Positions 1 to 8,931 of a stretch of 41,661 bases of DNA are shown in pieces (within the stretch, counting starts at the first letter, position 1; each line of letters opens with the position of its first letter). This DNA comes from Oscillospiraceae bacterium (lineage in GTDB: Bacteria > Bacillota > Clostridia > Oscillospirales > Oscillospiraceae). The notes under the pieces are model-generated. The model had not been told where the DNA came from. It did no database searches and saw only the letters and a program-made list of their open reading frames with translations. The stretch covers positions 1-41,661 of the forward strand of contig SVKY01000014.1 of the NCBI GenBank assembly GCA_015068235.1, in the 5' to 3' direction. The position numbers and the translations under genes were made by a program.

Positions 1-65
1 ATGCAAATTCCCTGCAATTTAGCACATTACATAATCTTAAATAAACATTTCCTAACAATGGTCGA

Positions 66-93
66 CGGCGAGCCTCTTTGCAGAGACTCGCCG
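66..93. other. Strong hairpin near the window start
   Basis: GGCGAG (67-72) pairs with CTCGCC (87-92), with a further inner CTCT/AGAG stem and an outer C-G pair. It is followed by T-rich sequence (96-114), so it could terminate a plus-strand gene lying left of the window. I see no gene in 1-202. The short open frames there have no ribosome binding site and no recognisable protein. Confidence 0.45.
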
Positions 94-159
94 CCTTTAT
101 TTGGCTGTTTTTTTACAGCCCCTTTTTCATTTTCGGGCATAGCCCTAATACTACTGGCT

Positions 160-173
160 GCGCACAAGTGCGC
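160..173. repeat. Possible IS200-type right-end hairpin
   Basis: GCGCAC-AA-GTGCGC is a perfect 6-bp stem with a 2-nt loop, about 30 bp beyond the stop codon of the tnpA remnant. IS200/IS605 elements lack terminal inverted repeats and carry subterminal hairpins recognised by TnpA, so this is a candidate right end. The exact element border cannot be fixed from one copy. Confidence 0.35.
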
Positions 174-202
174 TCTGTATTGGCCTGCCAGCCACGCAAC
201 TG

Positions 203-672
203 TTATCTGCCACCCATAAATGGGTCTCTTGGATCAAACATCGCTAACTGGTCTTCTTCTCTATCTCGTTTGAGTTGGTCGGCTATATATTCCTTTATTG
301 CCTTTGTATTTTTCCTACTGTATCAACATAATATCCTCTACACCAAAATTCTCTGTTTCTATATGCAAACTTCATATTTCCCCACTTTTGGAATATCATT
401 AAACTACTTTTGCCTTTCAAATATCCCATAAATGATGAAACACTCATTTTTGGTGGTATGCTTACCAATATATGTATGTGATCAGGGCATATCTCTCCCT
501 CTATTATCTCTACACCTTTCCATTGGCACAACGTTCGTATTATTTCTCGTATTTCTAATCGCTTATCTTCGTAAAATACTTTTCTTCTGTACTTTGGTGC
601 AAATACTATATGATACTTGCAATTCCATTTTGTGTGTGCTAAACTTTTATTGTCTTTGAAATCATTTTTCAT
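203..672 (-). pseudogene. tnpA: IS200-family transposase TnpA, frameshifted
   Basis: Y1/HUH single-strand transposase of the IS200/IS605 family. The start at 672 has GGAGG 10 nt upstream. The intact part carries the family landmarks SLAHTKWNCKYHIVFAPKYRR, the HUH motif in CPDHIHILVSIPPK, and FWCRGYYVDTVGK with the catalytic-tyrosine region. Just after VGK the frame runs into TAA (295-297). Restoring one A in the A-run there gives K-N-T-K-A-I-K-E-Y-I, then a normal tail ending at TAA 203-205, about 156 residues in all. The copy is therefore one base short of full length. Loss of the C-terminal helix should abolish transposition. A sequencing error in the homopolymer is the alternative. Confidence 0.85.
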
Positions 673-681
673 TTCATTGTC

Positions 682-740
682 CTCCGATTGTATTTTTGGT
701 TGTAACTGGCAGGTCACAGCCTTATTTTATACAATCGGAG
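682..740 (-). promoter_or_regulatory. Hairpin sequestering the tnpA ribosome binding site
   Basis: CTCCGATTGTAT (682-693 on the plus strand) and ATACAATCGGAG (729-740) form a perfect 12-bp inverted repeat with a 35-nt loop. In the minus-strand tnpA transcript the 3' arm contains the GGAG of the ribosome binding site, so the folded leader would hide it. Shine-Dalgarno sequestration by a leader hairpin is known for IS200 and keeps transposase expression low. Confidence 0.75.
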
Positions 741-778
741 TTTTTCTGTCTATTACTCACCGGCAATAGCCTTTTTTC

Positions 779-801
779 AACCACGCGACTATCGCGTGGT
801 T
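779..801. repeat. IS200 left-end hairpin or terminator
   Basis: AACCACGCG-ACTAT-CGCGTGGTT is a perfect 9-bp stem with a 5-nt loop, about 110 bp upstream of the tnpA start. IS200 left ends carry such a hairpin, which is needed for strand recognition and also blocks read-through transcription into the transposase. The short T-rich stretch that follows it on the plus strand fits a terminator role. Confidence 0.55.
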
Positions 802-815
802 TTCTTGCTTCGCAC

Positions 816-849
816 AAAAAGGCACCGCAACATTTCTGCTGCGATGCCT
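816..849 (-). terminator. Rho-independent terminator of the DUF6809 gene
   Basis: On the minus strand AGGCATCGCAGCA pairs with TGTTGCGGTGCCT (13 pairs, two of them G-U) around a GAAA loop and is followed by TTTTT. It begins 8 nt after the stop codon at 857. Confidence 0.85.
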
Positions 850-856
850 CGTGCCA

Positions 857-1153
857 TTATGTCATTTTGGGGTCTGTGATCTCATCCAGGCTGATCATTG
901 CCTCCGCTGCCAACCGCATACCAAGCTTGAATCCGAGGACGAATGACATCATTTCGTTTTTGTCGCCCAGCTCCGACGCGCAGTCCTTGAACTTCTCGAA
1001 CGTTTCCTGCTGCGCCTGCGTCAGCGTCTGCACCAGTTCATCCTCGTTCCGGGTCACAAGGTTTAGTATGTGCGAATACGTACCGCCTTTGATGATGTCC
1101 CGATCCAACGGGCTGATGTTGCCGTAATACAGTTCTTCTATGATACTTCGCAT
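857..1153 (-). CDS. DUF6809 family protein
   Basis: Predicted 98-aa acidic, helical protein. I recognise the MRSIIEELYYGNISP start and the GFKLGMRLAAE stretch of the DUF6809 family, found in Firmicutes phages and integrative elements; its biochemical function is unknown to me. I chose the ATG at 1153 because AAAGGAGGTG lies directly upstream. A longer open frame reaching 1243 has no such site. It stands alone with its own terminator, between the IS200 remnant and the ATPase gene. The 212 bp upstream (1154-1365) hold no gene. Confidence 0.7.
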   Translation of the reverse strand: MRSIIEELYYGNISPLDRDIIKGGTYSHILNLVTRNEDELVQTLTQAQQETFEKFKDCASELGDKNEMMSFVLGFKLGMRLAAEAMISLDEITDPKMT

Positions 1154-1365
1154 GTCGCCACCTCCTTTGGCAGGGACAATTAAGCCGCAAGCCAATGGAA
1201 AAGTCCAGCGAAAGAACCGATAATTAACACAAAGGACACACACGACACCTCATCATTTCCACTGCAAAGCCGTTTGCTGTTTTGTAACGTCGTTTTTAAG
1301 TCAGTCATTTTCTCTAAAACGTTTTCTAAGCTTTAAAGATAGCAATTCGGTTCGTATTTATTGCA

Positions 1366-2973
1366 TCAAAACACAACACCAAACGATGCAATCAGTTCCA
1401 TAAACTCTTCACTATTGCACGCCTGTAAAATATGACTGTTGGGGTTTGACTCATAGTTTATTGCGGTAACACCAGGAATACTATAATATTTTGAACCAGA
1501 ATTATACTCTTCGTCTTTTAATGTCGAAGACAAAATGACTTGTTGCTTCGTTTTTTTATACTCTTCGATCATTGTATTCTCTTTTTTGGTTGACAACTCT
1601 CCCTTTCTAAAGCAATCCATGATGATAGGGAAATTATGTCGCAAATACCAAAAAATTGCTAATGTTCTACTGAAGTAGTACTCCTGTTCCTCGCTGCCGG
1701 AAAATGTCATATTTCTTGTTGCAAAGAAATCCTTGAACTCTTGTGTTCCGTCAGGATCTATCAGTTTGTAGAAAGAATTCATACTAGATAGTATAGTCGC
1801 TTTAGCTTCAGCTTGAAGGCTTGCGTTTACATCCTGAATTTGTTGCTGGCTCTCTATCTCCGCTTCTAAACAAGCTTTTTTATCGTAAAGCTCGGAAAGG
1901 CGTTTTTCATCGTCTTCATAAGATTTGATGGTATCGGTATATATCAAAATATCAGCCATGGGAACGGGGATTTTCTTCATCCTTTGTGATAGCTCCGCTT
2001 GCTTTGAGTTAATCATCTGTTGTAAATCAGATATCTGCGAAGTATAAAGCTTTATAGATTCACCTATGGACGCCATTATATTCTTTCGAACTATGTCGTT
2101 AGTTAGTTCGAAACTCAAATCCCCATTACTATAGATTACATTTCTGCTACCACAATCTTGACAACGGATTTCCCCCGTTTCAAGCTGCCTATTTAAGGAA
2201 CTTAACTCTGTAAGTAACGTTTCCAACTTGATTTTTCTGTTTATCAACCGGGTTCGTTTCCTTTGCAAATCCGAAATAGTTTGAATTATAGATTGTAATT
2301 CGACTCGTTCTTTTTCCAGTTTTTCAAGATCTGCGCCCTTGGAAACTGTACTGGCTATTTCAGGATGTTCCCTATAGAACGTCAAGCGTTTGCTTAAAAC
2401 TGCAATTTCAGATTTGCATGCGCGCAAATCATTTTGTAACTCCTTTAGCTTTTGCAAAGATTCAGACAAAGTAAGGCAACCTGCCATAGAATAGATCAGG
2501 TTGATAAAATCTTGTTTGCTGTAGTATCCGGCGTTTATAAGATTAGAAGGATTGCGTTTATCCTGACCCACAAAAAACAGCTGATAAAACAAGGACAGAT
2601 CCACCATCTTTTGAAAATCATCCTTGATTATATACGGCAATTCAAAAATATTCTTTGAGAAAAAATACTTCAAATCAGATATATCATCAAGCACAGTGAC
2701 TCCGCTGTCACTTTTGATGGCTATACTATTATTTTTTCTTAAAAATTCATATATTTTTCCTTGATGTTCTATGCTGGTATAAAAATAGTAGCTTTTATAT
2801 TCGAAGCCGCTGGGGAAAATAGGATCATTTCCTAATGCGTACATTAATCCTTGAAAAATGATCGTTTTTCCCTTGTTGTTGTCGTTACTGAAAATAATAT
2901 TAACACCATCAGTCAATCGTTCTTCAATAAATGCTTCACAGGTGTTTCCACAGCCCGTCTTAATTATTTTCAT
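1366..2973 (-). CDS. SMC-like zinc-hook ATPase, Lamassu LmuB / ABC-3C type
   Basis: Predicted 535-aa P-loop ATPase of the Rad50/SMC-like class used by Lamassu and ABC-three-component defence systems. Near the N-terminus, SNDNNKGKT is a Walker A variant in which Asn stands for the first Gly. The centre (about 170-380) is heptad-rich coiled coil interrupted by CQDCGSRN, a single CxxC that would pair with a second subunit as a zinc hook. FPIIMDCFRKGELS near residue 455 looks like Walker B. AAGGAGGG lies 9 nt before the chosen ATG. The start overlaps the end of the nuclease gene by 14 bp, so the two are translationally coupled. The region is visibly AT-rich compared with the core genes. In this family the ATPase senses foreign DNA and licenses the nuclease. 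The ATPase reads intact although its partner is broken. Confidence 0.7.
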   Translation of the reverse strand: MKIIKTGCGNTCEAFIEERLTDGVNIIFSNDNNKGKTIIFQGLMYALGNDPIFPSGFEYKSYYFYTSIEHQGKIYEFLRKNNSIAIKSDSGVTVLDDISDLKYFFSKNIFELPYIIKDDFQKMVDLSLFYQLFFVGQDKRNPSNLINAGYYSKQDFINLIYSMAGCLTLSESLQKLKELQNDLRACKSEIAVLSKRLTFYREHPEIASTVSKGADLEKLEKERVELQSIIQTISDLQRKRTRLINRKIKLETLLTELSSLNRQLETGEIRCQDCGSRNVIYSNGDLSFELTNDIVRKNIMASIGESIKLYTSQISDLQQMINSKQAELSQRMKKIPVPMADILIYTDTIKSYEDDEKRLSELYDKKACLEAEIESQQQIQDVNASLQAEAKATILSSMNSFYKLIDPDGTQEFKDFFATRNMTFSGSEEQEYYFSRTLAIFWYLRHNFPIIMDCFRKGELSTKKENTMIEEYKKTKQQVILSSTLKDEEYNSGSKYYSIPGVTAINYESNPNSHILQACNSEEFMELIASFGVVF

Positions 2974-3999
2974 TGAGTACGCCCTCCTTAACTGAAGCAA
3001 TCAAATACAATAGCGCCTGATCATCCATAGTAAAAACACTTTCTCTCAGCTCCGAATTTATTGCAGAAAGGATATCATGAATATTCGCAGTCGGGTTGTG
3101 AGTTGCCTCTAACATTATTTTTTCCAACAGTATCCAAAATGCTTTTTTATTATTTTTATTGAATAGTGTCCGGCTAATCTTCGTTTGACACTCCTGAATA
3201 ATATCGATTATATCATCTTCGTCCAAATCGGCGACTTCTCGCACAAAATACATAGGAATCCCACTCTTAGAAAACAGATCATTACCAATGACCCTATTAA
3301 CAACAAGCAACTCGACATCTTTCCTATGTATAGTTTTATTAAAGCTTACAGCCTGCTGAATCGAGTTGACCTCTCGATTATATACATTCGGTATTTTTTG
3401 GCGGCTTGCAGTATACGAATTTCATCAAAAATTCTATTCAAAAACGATTCATCCAAACGATTCACATTTTTAAACTCTATAATCGATTTGATGTAGTCTG
3501 ATTTCTGATAGCTATCTATTACAAAAACAACTTTACTTAAAAAATCATCAATACTTAAAAGATTGTGCACATTATTTACTTCACAATCATTTCGCCGTGT
3601 AATTTCACTTTCTAACCCTTCTTTAATTTTAGGGACTTTATCCTCTTTGAAATTAGTAATAGTAAAGGTTTCGAGCGAAGAGTCATTAAGATAGCTTTCT
3701 TTTATACGCGGAAAAAACAAAATATAGTGTGTAAAATCAATATCGCTCACATGATTTGAGAATAGCGTATATAGTGCAGCTCCAATTGTTTTTGGCGATA
3801 ATGACGATATTCCTTTTGATTGAACATCTCACGATTCATCAAAATTCTCTTTTGCTCCGGTTACGTCATTAAAACAATCTATAATAAATATATCTATCTT
3901 TTTATGCCCTTTGATTTTTGTCAAAAGATAAAGCAAAGATTTAGTTTCAAACTCTGTCGCTCTATCATTGTTTCTTTCACTAGTTTTAAAGCGATACAT
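2960..3999 (-). pseudogene. DUF4297/Cap4-like nuclease, LmuA-like, broken twice
   Basis: Reconstructed as about 346 aa from three pieces. Piece one starts at ATG 3999 (GGAGGG 8 nt upstream) and contains a DUF4297-type PD-(D/E)xK core: D in FNDVTG and the D-x-Q-x-K of DVQSKG. A TGA stands between DES and DVQSKG, exactly where the family usually has Trp (TGG). Piece two runs from there to TAA 3346-3348. Near 3380 the frame must shift by -1 at a run of six A to continue as AKKIPNVYNREVNSIQQAVSF and then RKDVELLVVNRVIGNDLF, ending at 2960. The C-terminal part resembles the helical sensor or linker of ABC-3C effectors. The gene is probably dead. Re-initiation at the downstream pieces would not restore the nuclease core. 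Confidence 0.7.
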
Positions 4000-4066
4000 A
4001 TATTTACCCTCCAATCGTTAAATTGTTATATAACACCTTCGCAGCAATTTGGTTGTTTCAATCGAT

Positions 4067-6042
4067 TTATTTTTCTTCAATCCCGATTTCCTTCAAATAC
4101 GCATATATCCCGTCGTACCACTCGCGTTTGCGGGTCTGATCGTCATCGCTGCCGGCTGGCACAAAGATGGCCATACCTTGGCGGGCGCGGGTGAGCAACA
4201 CACGATAAGCGTTCTTCAAATACAGACGACGTTCCTCGGAGCTAACATTATTCCAGCGATTGCCGGCGAAATTGTTATAGGTCCATTCGCCATCTACGTA
4301 ACGATAGTCGGCATCCCATGCAACAACGGAATAGTCCAATTCCAATCCCTGAATATCGAACTCTGTTACCACATCTTCCAGCATGTAACTGGAACGGACA
4401 TCGTCCTTGCCATTCAGGAACCAGTTGGCTACCGAAATCTCGTTCTTAACGAAGATGCCTTCCGGCTTTAGGCGCAATGCTCCGCTGCTGGCGAGTAAAC
4501 CATAGCGAGTGGTGCCCTGGCAGTGATCGCGCACCCAGTCTTTTGCCTTGTTCAAATCGCGGGTGATCACAATCGGATACTTATCTTTGATGCGCTGATA
4601 GAGCGCTTTTGCTTCATCGGTTTCTGCATCCAGCACCGCCTTTACAAACGCTGCCAGATCCGGTGTTCTGAAAGATCGCACCGATGTTGCTAAATGAAGC
4701 TTGTCCCGCTCGAAAGTGCGAAGCCCGTCAAGCATACCGCTCCAGCTTCTGCCGCGGCGGTATTCATCATCGTTAAGCTGCGGTGTGATATACACGTCCC
4801 AATCGGGGAATGCACGACGCAAAGAATCAAACCATTCAGGCAGGCCAGCTTCGCCAGTATTGATCTCCTGTCCACCACCAACCAGACAAATGACAACCGC
4901 CCAATCTTGATGGCGGTCCATAGTACTGATCAAAAACTCCGGCTCGCTATACGGGAACGGCGAAACGCCCTTCTTGGTGGCCATGAACTTTTCAATCATA
5001 TCCTGTGTCCATGCGCGCTGTGCCTCATCGAAGATGGCAACGCGCTCAGGCGGGATATTATTGTTACCAACGAAAGAATCGCGGTACTTGTGAATGATTT
5101 GTATAAACGCAGATGTACTGCGAAGTGCATCCGTTTTAGAAACACGATTGCCGCGCTGCTTTTCCTGCTCCACCTTATCACGGGCGAGAGCTTCCTGCAG
5201 TACCGTCACCAACGGGAATTACCGGACAGGAACACCGCGTGTTCGCCCTGCTGCGCATCGGAACGCTGGATAGCAATATTCAAACCGACCAACGTTTTAC
5301 CGGCACCGGGGACACCCGTTACAAAGCAAATGGACTTTCTGCCGTTTGCTTTGCTGTACTCGATGATGCGGTTAATCTCATCAGTGGTGACCGTCAAATT
5401 TTCTGCGCCTGCGTCACTACGGGTAATGTCATGAACGTTGTGTCCGCGATACAATGCCTGCGCTGCCTCCACGATCGTGGGCGTAGGAAGATACTCAGAG
5501 TTCTCCCATGCTACATAATCAAAAGCGGATTCGTTATAACGCGCTGCGACCATGTTAATCACATCGGCAATATTGCCAGCGTTGCAACGAAGTGGCTCGA
5601 TTACTCGATCGCGTTCGCGGATTACATTTATGGCTGCTACCGCCCGGGTGGATACCATGATCGGCACCAAAAGTTTGTCATGGCTTTCCTTCTGGAAGTT
5701 TCGCAGGTCCAGAGCGTAGTCGTATACCTGATCGTATGTAGACTGTCGATATTCAGCATCACCGCACTTGAATTCCAAGAGGAAAACAATATTTTTGTAA
5801 AGCACCACTGCGTCTACACGCTTTCCCATTCTGGGGATGGTGTATTCAAAAATGATCCTACCGTCCGAAAAAGAGCGCAGCTGATCCTTGAGAATCTGCA
5901 CCTCAGATTCCCAAGTGTTGCTCTGCTGGATCGTTGTCTCCGCCGAAATATCGTTGGAGTGGACGATACCAATTATTTCGCTACTCGACTGCCGTAAAAA
6001 CTCCGCAATCGACGCAGAATAGTAGGATCTCAAATTACGCAT
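4067..6042 (-). pseudogene. DUF2075 nuclease/helicase-like protein, frameshifted
   Basis: COG3410-type protein reconstructed as about 658 aa. The N-terminal part (start ATG 6042, GAGGT upstream) has a PD-(D/E)xK-like motif, D in RVDAVVLY and E-F-K in LLEFKCG, followed by Walker A GVPGAGKT. After HAVFLSGN the frame ends at TGA (about 5206). Adding one C in the CCC run near 5212 continues it as SPLVTVLQEAL. The second half has Walker B VAIFDEAQRAW, the motif DIQGLELDYSVVAWD and the helicase motif VI-like YRVLLTRARQG. It lies 15 nt after the DUF3800-like gene, at the end of the restriction operon. DUF2075 proteins recur in defence islands. Without the frame correction the ATPase is split between Walker A and Walker B. 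Confidence 0.8.
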
Positions 6043-6057
6043 AGTGGTTACCTCGTA

Positions 6058-7404
6058 CTAATCTTCTTCATCGTGTGCCTTAGCAAAGTATTCTCCTACT
6101 TTTTCAATAAGGCTACAGACCTCCGTTTGTGAAAATACGTTTGATTTTTGTGCAAAAAACATATTCTTATCGGTGCTCTTTTTCATAAGCCGATGTAATA
6201 AAGATAGGTTTCGTTTCTGTTGCTCATTAAGAGTCCCTATCATCGGGACAACTTTCTCCACCGTAACGCGATTGGCGAACGTGAAAAATGACGCCATAAT
6301 GCCAGCCACAATATCACACAGTTGCAGCCATTTTGAATCGTGCGATTTTTCGAAGCGGAACGTTGCTCGATTAAACAAAAATTCGCCATCTATAGGTGTA
6401 CTCTCCAGCACTTCTTGCACTTCGGATATCTCATCAAAAATGTGTGTACTGCCCTGGAAGATTCCCATTCTCGACCTGTAATCAGCGGCAAAACCATCGA
6501 TTAGCACATGATCCTCATTATCAACAAGAAACGGCACGTCTCCCTTTTTGCCAGATGCTTTAAGCTCCTGGCGCAGGAATTCCAATAAAAATTCATCTTT
6601 AACATCATCCGGAACGATGTTTTCAATCCAGTCGACCATTGCAAAACAATAATCTTTGATTTTACTGGGGTCGATGTTGGGATACTTGTATTGAGCCAAA
6701 AGCGGAAGAATGTATTCTTCATCACGTTTAGCGTATTTAAAAAGCACATTTTTGATTTCGTTGTGATAAACCGGAACCGACAAAACAGAATCCACAATAT
6801 CCACCAGCGAATAGTAAAGCAGGTTAATTGCGCTCCAGTGAATGTATAGATTGTCTACCGACAGTATATCTGTTAGTACCGATTCAACTTTTGCTGAATC
6901 TAATGCATGCAGAAATTTATGTGCTCCTTCAGGGACTTTTCCGATCAGATGTTTTAGTTTTACATCGGTAACGGATTTCTGTAAGTGCAGCTTTGAAAAA
7001 ACAGCATTAATATCCATAGGTGATTCTGTTCCTTCGAAGGCGACCCCAGCCAGAACGTAATCTTCGGTATAATCTACATTCAAATCGCCGTCCGCATCTT
7101 TGAATTTGAACTTTAGACAGTTGTTGCTTTCATCATAGTACATCGTGTAATGATTGAAAACGCCATCCAAGAAGAACAGAATATTCTCGTCATCAACACC
7201 CGAAAAATCATGAACGAACCAACGTACTACGCGGTAGGATATGGAATGATCCAACGCCCACTGAAGAAACTCTGTGTCTATAATCCCTTTATGGTCGTTG
7301 TTGTACTGGGCTACCAGCGACAGCTCCTTCTGTACTTCGGTGTTTTCAGCTGCAAAATCAGGGAAATCTGCTGTTGTTAAAGGACGATTTGCAATATTTA
7401 GCAC
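6058..7404 (-). CDS. DUF3800-like protein
   Basis: Predicted 448-aa soluble protein. Residues around YYDES (about 92-96) and the late S-x-D-S-x-W-LQLCDIVAG stretch resemble the first acidic strand and the C-terminal D-x-x-AG helix of DUF3800, an RNase H-like fold family frequent near restriction systems. The rest diverges, so the assignment is tentative. The start is GTG at 7404, with AAGGAGG 7 nt upstream. It lies in the long minus-strand operon, 49 nt after the 172-aa-class gene and 15 nt before the DUF2075 gene. The paired acidic residues would suit a nuclease, but activity is inference. Confidence 0.55.
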   Translation of the reverse strand: MLNIANRPLTTADFPDFAAENTEVQKELSLVAQYNNDHKGIIDTEFLQWALDHSISYRVVRWFVHDFSGVDDENILFFLDGVFNHYTMYYDESNNCLKFKFKDADGDLNVDYTEDYVLAGVAFEGTESPMDINAVFSKLHLQKSVTDVKLKHLIGKVPEGAHKFLHALDSAKVESVLTDILSVDNLYIHWSAINLLYYSLVDIVDSVLSVPVYHNEIKNVLFKYAKRDEEYILPLLAQYKYPNIDPSKIKDYCFAMVDWIENIVPDDVKDEFLLEFLRQELKASGKKGDVPFLVDNEDHVLIDGFAADYRSRMGIFQGSTHIFDEISEVQEVLESTPIDGEFLFNRATFRFEKSHDSKWLQLCDIVAGIMASFFTFANRVTVEKVVPMIGTLNEQQKRNLSLLHRLMKKSTDKNMFFAQKSNVFSQTEVCSLIEKVGEYFAKAHDEED

Positions 7405-7453
7405 AACAGCACCTCCTTATACCATTAACCATTCTTCACATTTCTTGGCTTTG

Positions 7454-7969
7454 TTAGAACACGCCATCATTTATGACTACTCTCAAGAGAGCGCACCATT
7501 CTTCAAACGGTATAAAATGCACAAATTTTTCTTTATCGAAATCTGACGCTACCAAAAAACCGGCAAAGTTTTTTCTGTCCTCGTTACGCGCTACGCCCCA
7601 CACGTATGAGTGTAAGAGCCAATTGCATACATCTTTTACTTTTATGCAAACTGTCTGGCCTTTTCCGTAATCCGAAGCACAAAGCTTACTACGTATGGCC
7701 CATCCTTCTTCGCCAGTATAGGGATATTTGATAGCTTCTAATGATGCACGAACAGTTTTCTGTTTTGGAAGAGTAATGCCTGCATCTTTAGCGATGGTTT
7801 CTGCTTCCGCTTCATCTTCAATTATTTTACGTAAGATGGTTGCAGAATACAAAATAGCGCGATTCAATCGATGTTCGGCTAAGCCTCCAAACACAGTCAT
7901 TTTTCGCCAAATCGAAATGGCATAAGATAGCTGTTTGAGCTCACTCTTCCACCTGCCATCAAATACCAT
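7454..7969 (-). CDS. Unknown protein of the restriction operon
   Basis: Predicted 171-aa protein that I do not recognise. It begins MVFDGRWKSELKQL, has a helical LNRAILYSATILRKIIEDEAEAE segment and a Trp/Tyr-rich second half (NWLLHSYVWGVARNEDRKNF). No signal peptide, membrane segment or metal motif is visible. ATG 7969 is two nucleotides after the TAA of the GIY-YIG gene, so translation is very probably coupled. The upstream sequence TAGGGG is only a weak ribosome binding site. A longer frame to 8008 would run into the GIY-YIG gene and is not needed. Its place suggests an accessory defence role, which is inference only. Confidence 0.6.
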   Translation of the reverse strand: MVFDGRWKSELKQLSYAISIWRKMTVFGGLAEHRLNRAILYSATILRKIIEDEAEAETIAKDAGITLPKQKTVRASLEAIKYPYTGEEGWAIRSKLCASDYGKGQTVCIKVKDVCNWLLHSYVWGVARNEDRKNFAGFLVASDFDKEKFVHFIPFEEWCALLRVVINDGVF

Positions 7970-7971
7970 AA

Positions 7972-8640
7972 TTATACCCCTAAACGGTGGCGGATGGTGT
8001 TGAGCCATTCGCCTTTATATTTGAAATACTTGGGGCCGGCAATGGCGCTTTTTACGCCGGTCAGATGTTTTGCCAGCGCTGTGAGCGACCATGTTTCGCC
8101 GTTATAACTGACGTGCTTATCGTCGACCACTTCGCACAATTCGCCGGTATGATCGTTGCCGTTGCAATAGAATTCGATTTGCTCACCGATCGCGATACCG
8201 CACGCAGAGAACGTGAACGGCGCCATGCGCTCCTGGTGCTGCTCGTTGATCTCCTGCGCCAGCGCTTCCTCGCGCTGCTCGGTGGCGGTAGCCTTCCACT
8301 TTTTCAGTCGGTGGCGATAATCGTTAATTTCCGCGATGGCTTCCAGAATGGAATACGCATCTTCCGGTGTCATGGCATAAAATTCACGGATACGGCGCTT
8401 GCCGTCCACTTCTTCTGCGGTTCGCAGTTCCGGGTTCAGCTTGTCCAAGATGGAATGGAGCTTCTTGTCCGAAAGTGCGGAGTCCACTTCATATGTAGCA
8501 TACACGCGGAACGCAAACGGCACCGCGGTGCTGCGGTTCAGTTCATCCAGCCGCTGCTTCACATCCGTGGCATAGCCAATCTTCACATACTGCGGAAACG
8601 ATGGGTTTGTGAGTATGTATATGAATCCTGTTTTTCCCAT
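7972..8640 (-). CDS. GIY-YIG (T5orf172/MUG113) protein with DUF4357 domain
   Basis: Predicted 222-aa protein. The N-terminal domain (about 1-95) starts GFIYILTNPSFPQYVKIGY, the GIY-YIG-type fold of the T5orf172/MUG113 branch, with the YI..(11 residues)..KIGY pair and R in VKQRLDELNR. A charged helical linker follows. The C-terminal domain (about 140-222) matches DUF4357, with the W-L-N-T-I-R/H end. The ATG at 8640 has GGAGG 5 nt upstream; a TTG 12 nt earlier overlaps that site and is unlikely. This architecture is common next to type I restriction genes. A DNA-binding or nuclease role is likely, with its partner unknown. Confidence 0.75.
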   Translation of the reverse strand: MGKTGFIYILTNPSFPQYVKIGYATDVKQRLDELNRSTAVPFAFRVYATYEVDSALSDKKLHSILDKLNPELRTAEEVDGKRRIREFYAMTPEDAYSILEAIAEINDYRHRLKKWKATATEQREEALAQEINEQHQERMAPFTFSACGIAIGEQIEFYCNGNDHTGELCEVVDDKHVSYNGETWSLTALAKHLTGVKSAIAGPKYFKYKGEWLNTIRHRLGV

Positions 8641-8684
8641 ATCTTCCTCCAATAATGAGTGGCTTTATGGTGTAGCTTTGAGGC

Positions 8685-8924
8685 TTAGACACCCTGTTTA
8701 TAATGATACTCAATCTCCTTCGCGAGGGCTTCCTTTATAAGCTCTAATTCCTGCTTCATAGCCGCTTTATCTGCTTCACCGTAATTGCTGTTGTCCACAA
8801 GATGCTCACAGAATTGATGAAGCAGTTCGTTCCCTCGCCGGGCTTCATGATAATTTGCCCTTGCTATCAGTCCGTACTGAATCGCAGAAACGTAGCTGTT
8901 TTTTAGATTCTCAAAATCGGTCAT
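8685..8924 (-). CDS. Small helical protein next to hsdS
   Basis: Predicted 79-aa protein of mostly helical, charged composition (MTDFENLKNSYVSAIQYG at the start, EIEYHYKQGV at the end). I do not recognise the family. GAGGT sits 6 nt before the ATG, and only 7 nt separate it from the hsdS stop codon, so it is part of the same operon. A small regulator or anti-restriction partner is possible, but nothing in the sequence shows it. Confidence 0.6.
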   Translation of the reverse strand: MTDFENLKNSYVSAIQYGLIARANYHEARRGNELLHQFCEHLVDNSNYGEADKAAMKQELELIKEALAKEIEYHYKQGV

Positions 8925-8931
8925 CTTTACC

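Noticed and set aside
1-431. Plus-strand frames at the window start
   Set aside because: They cross the IS200 end and hairpins, with no ribosome site or recognisable protein.
3370-3400. Programmed -1 frameshift at the run of six A
   Set aside because: No clear slippery heptamer plus stimulator is visible, and the same gene already has a nonsense codon, so decay is simpler. It cannot be fully excluded.
3346-3750. Separate 134-codon gene between the nuclease fragments
   Set aside because: It continues the same DUF4297-type protein in frame after the TGA and before the A-run shift, and has no ribosome site of its own.
4694-5997. Long plus-strand frames opposite the DUF2075 gene
   Set aside because: No family, no ribosome sites; the minus strand has clear ATPase motifs.
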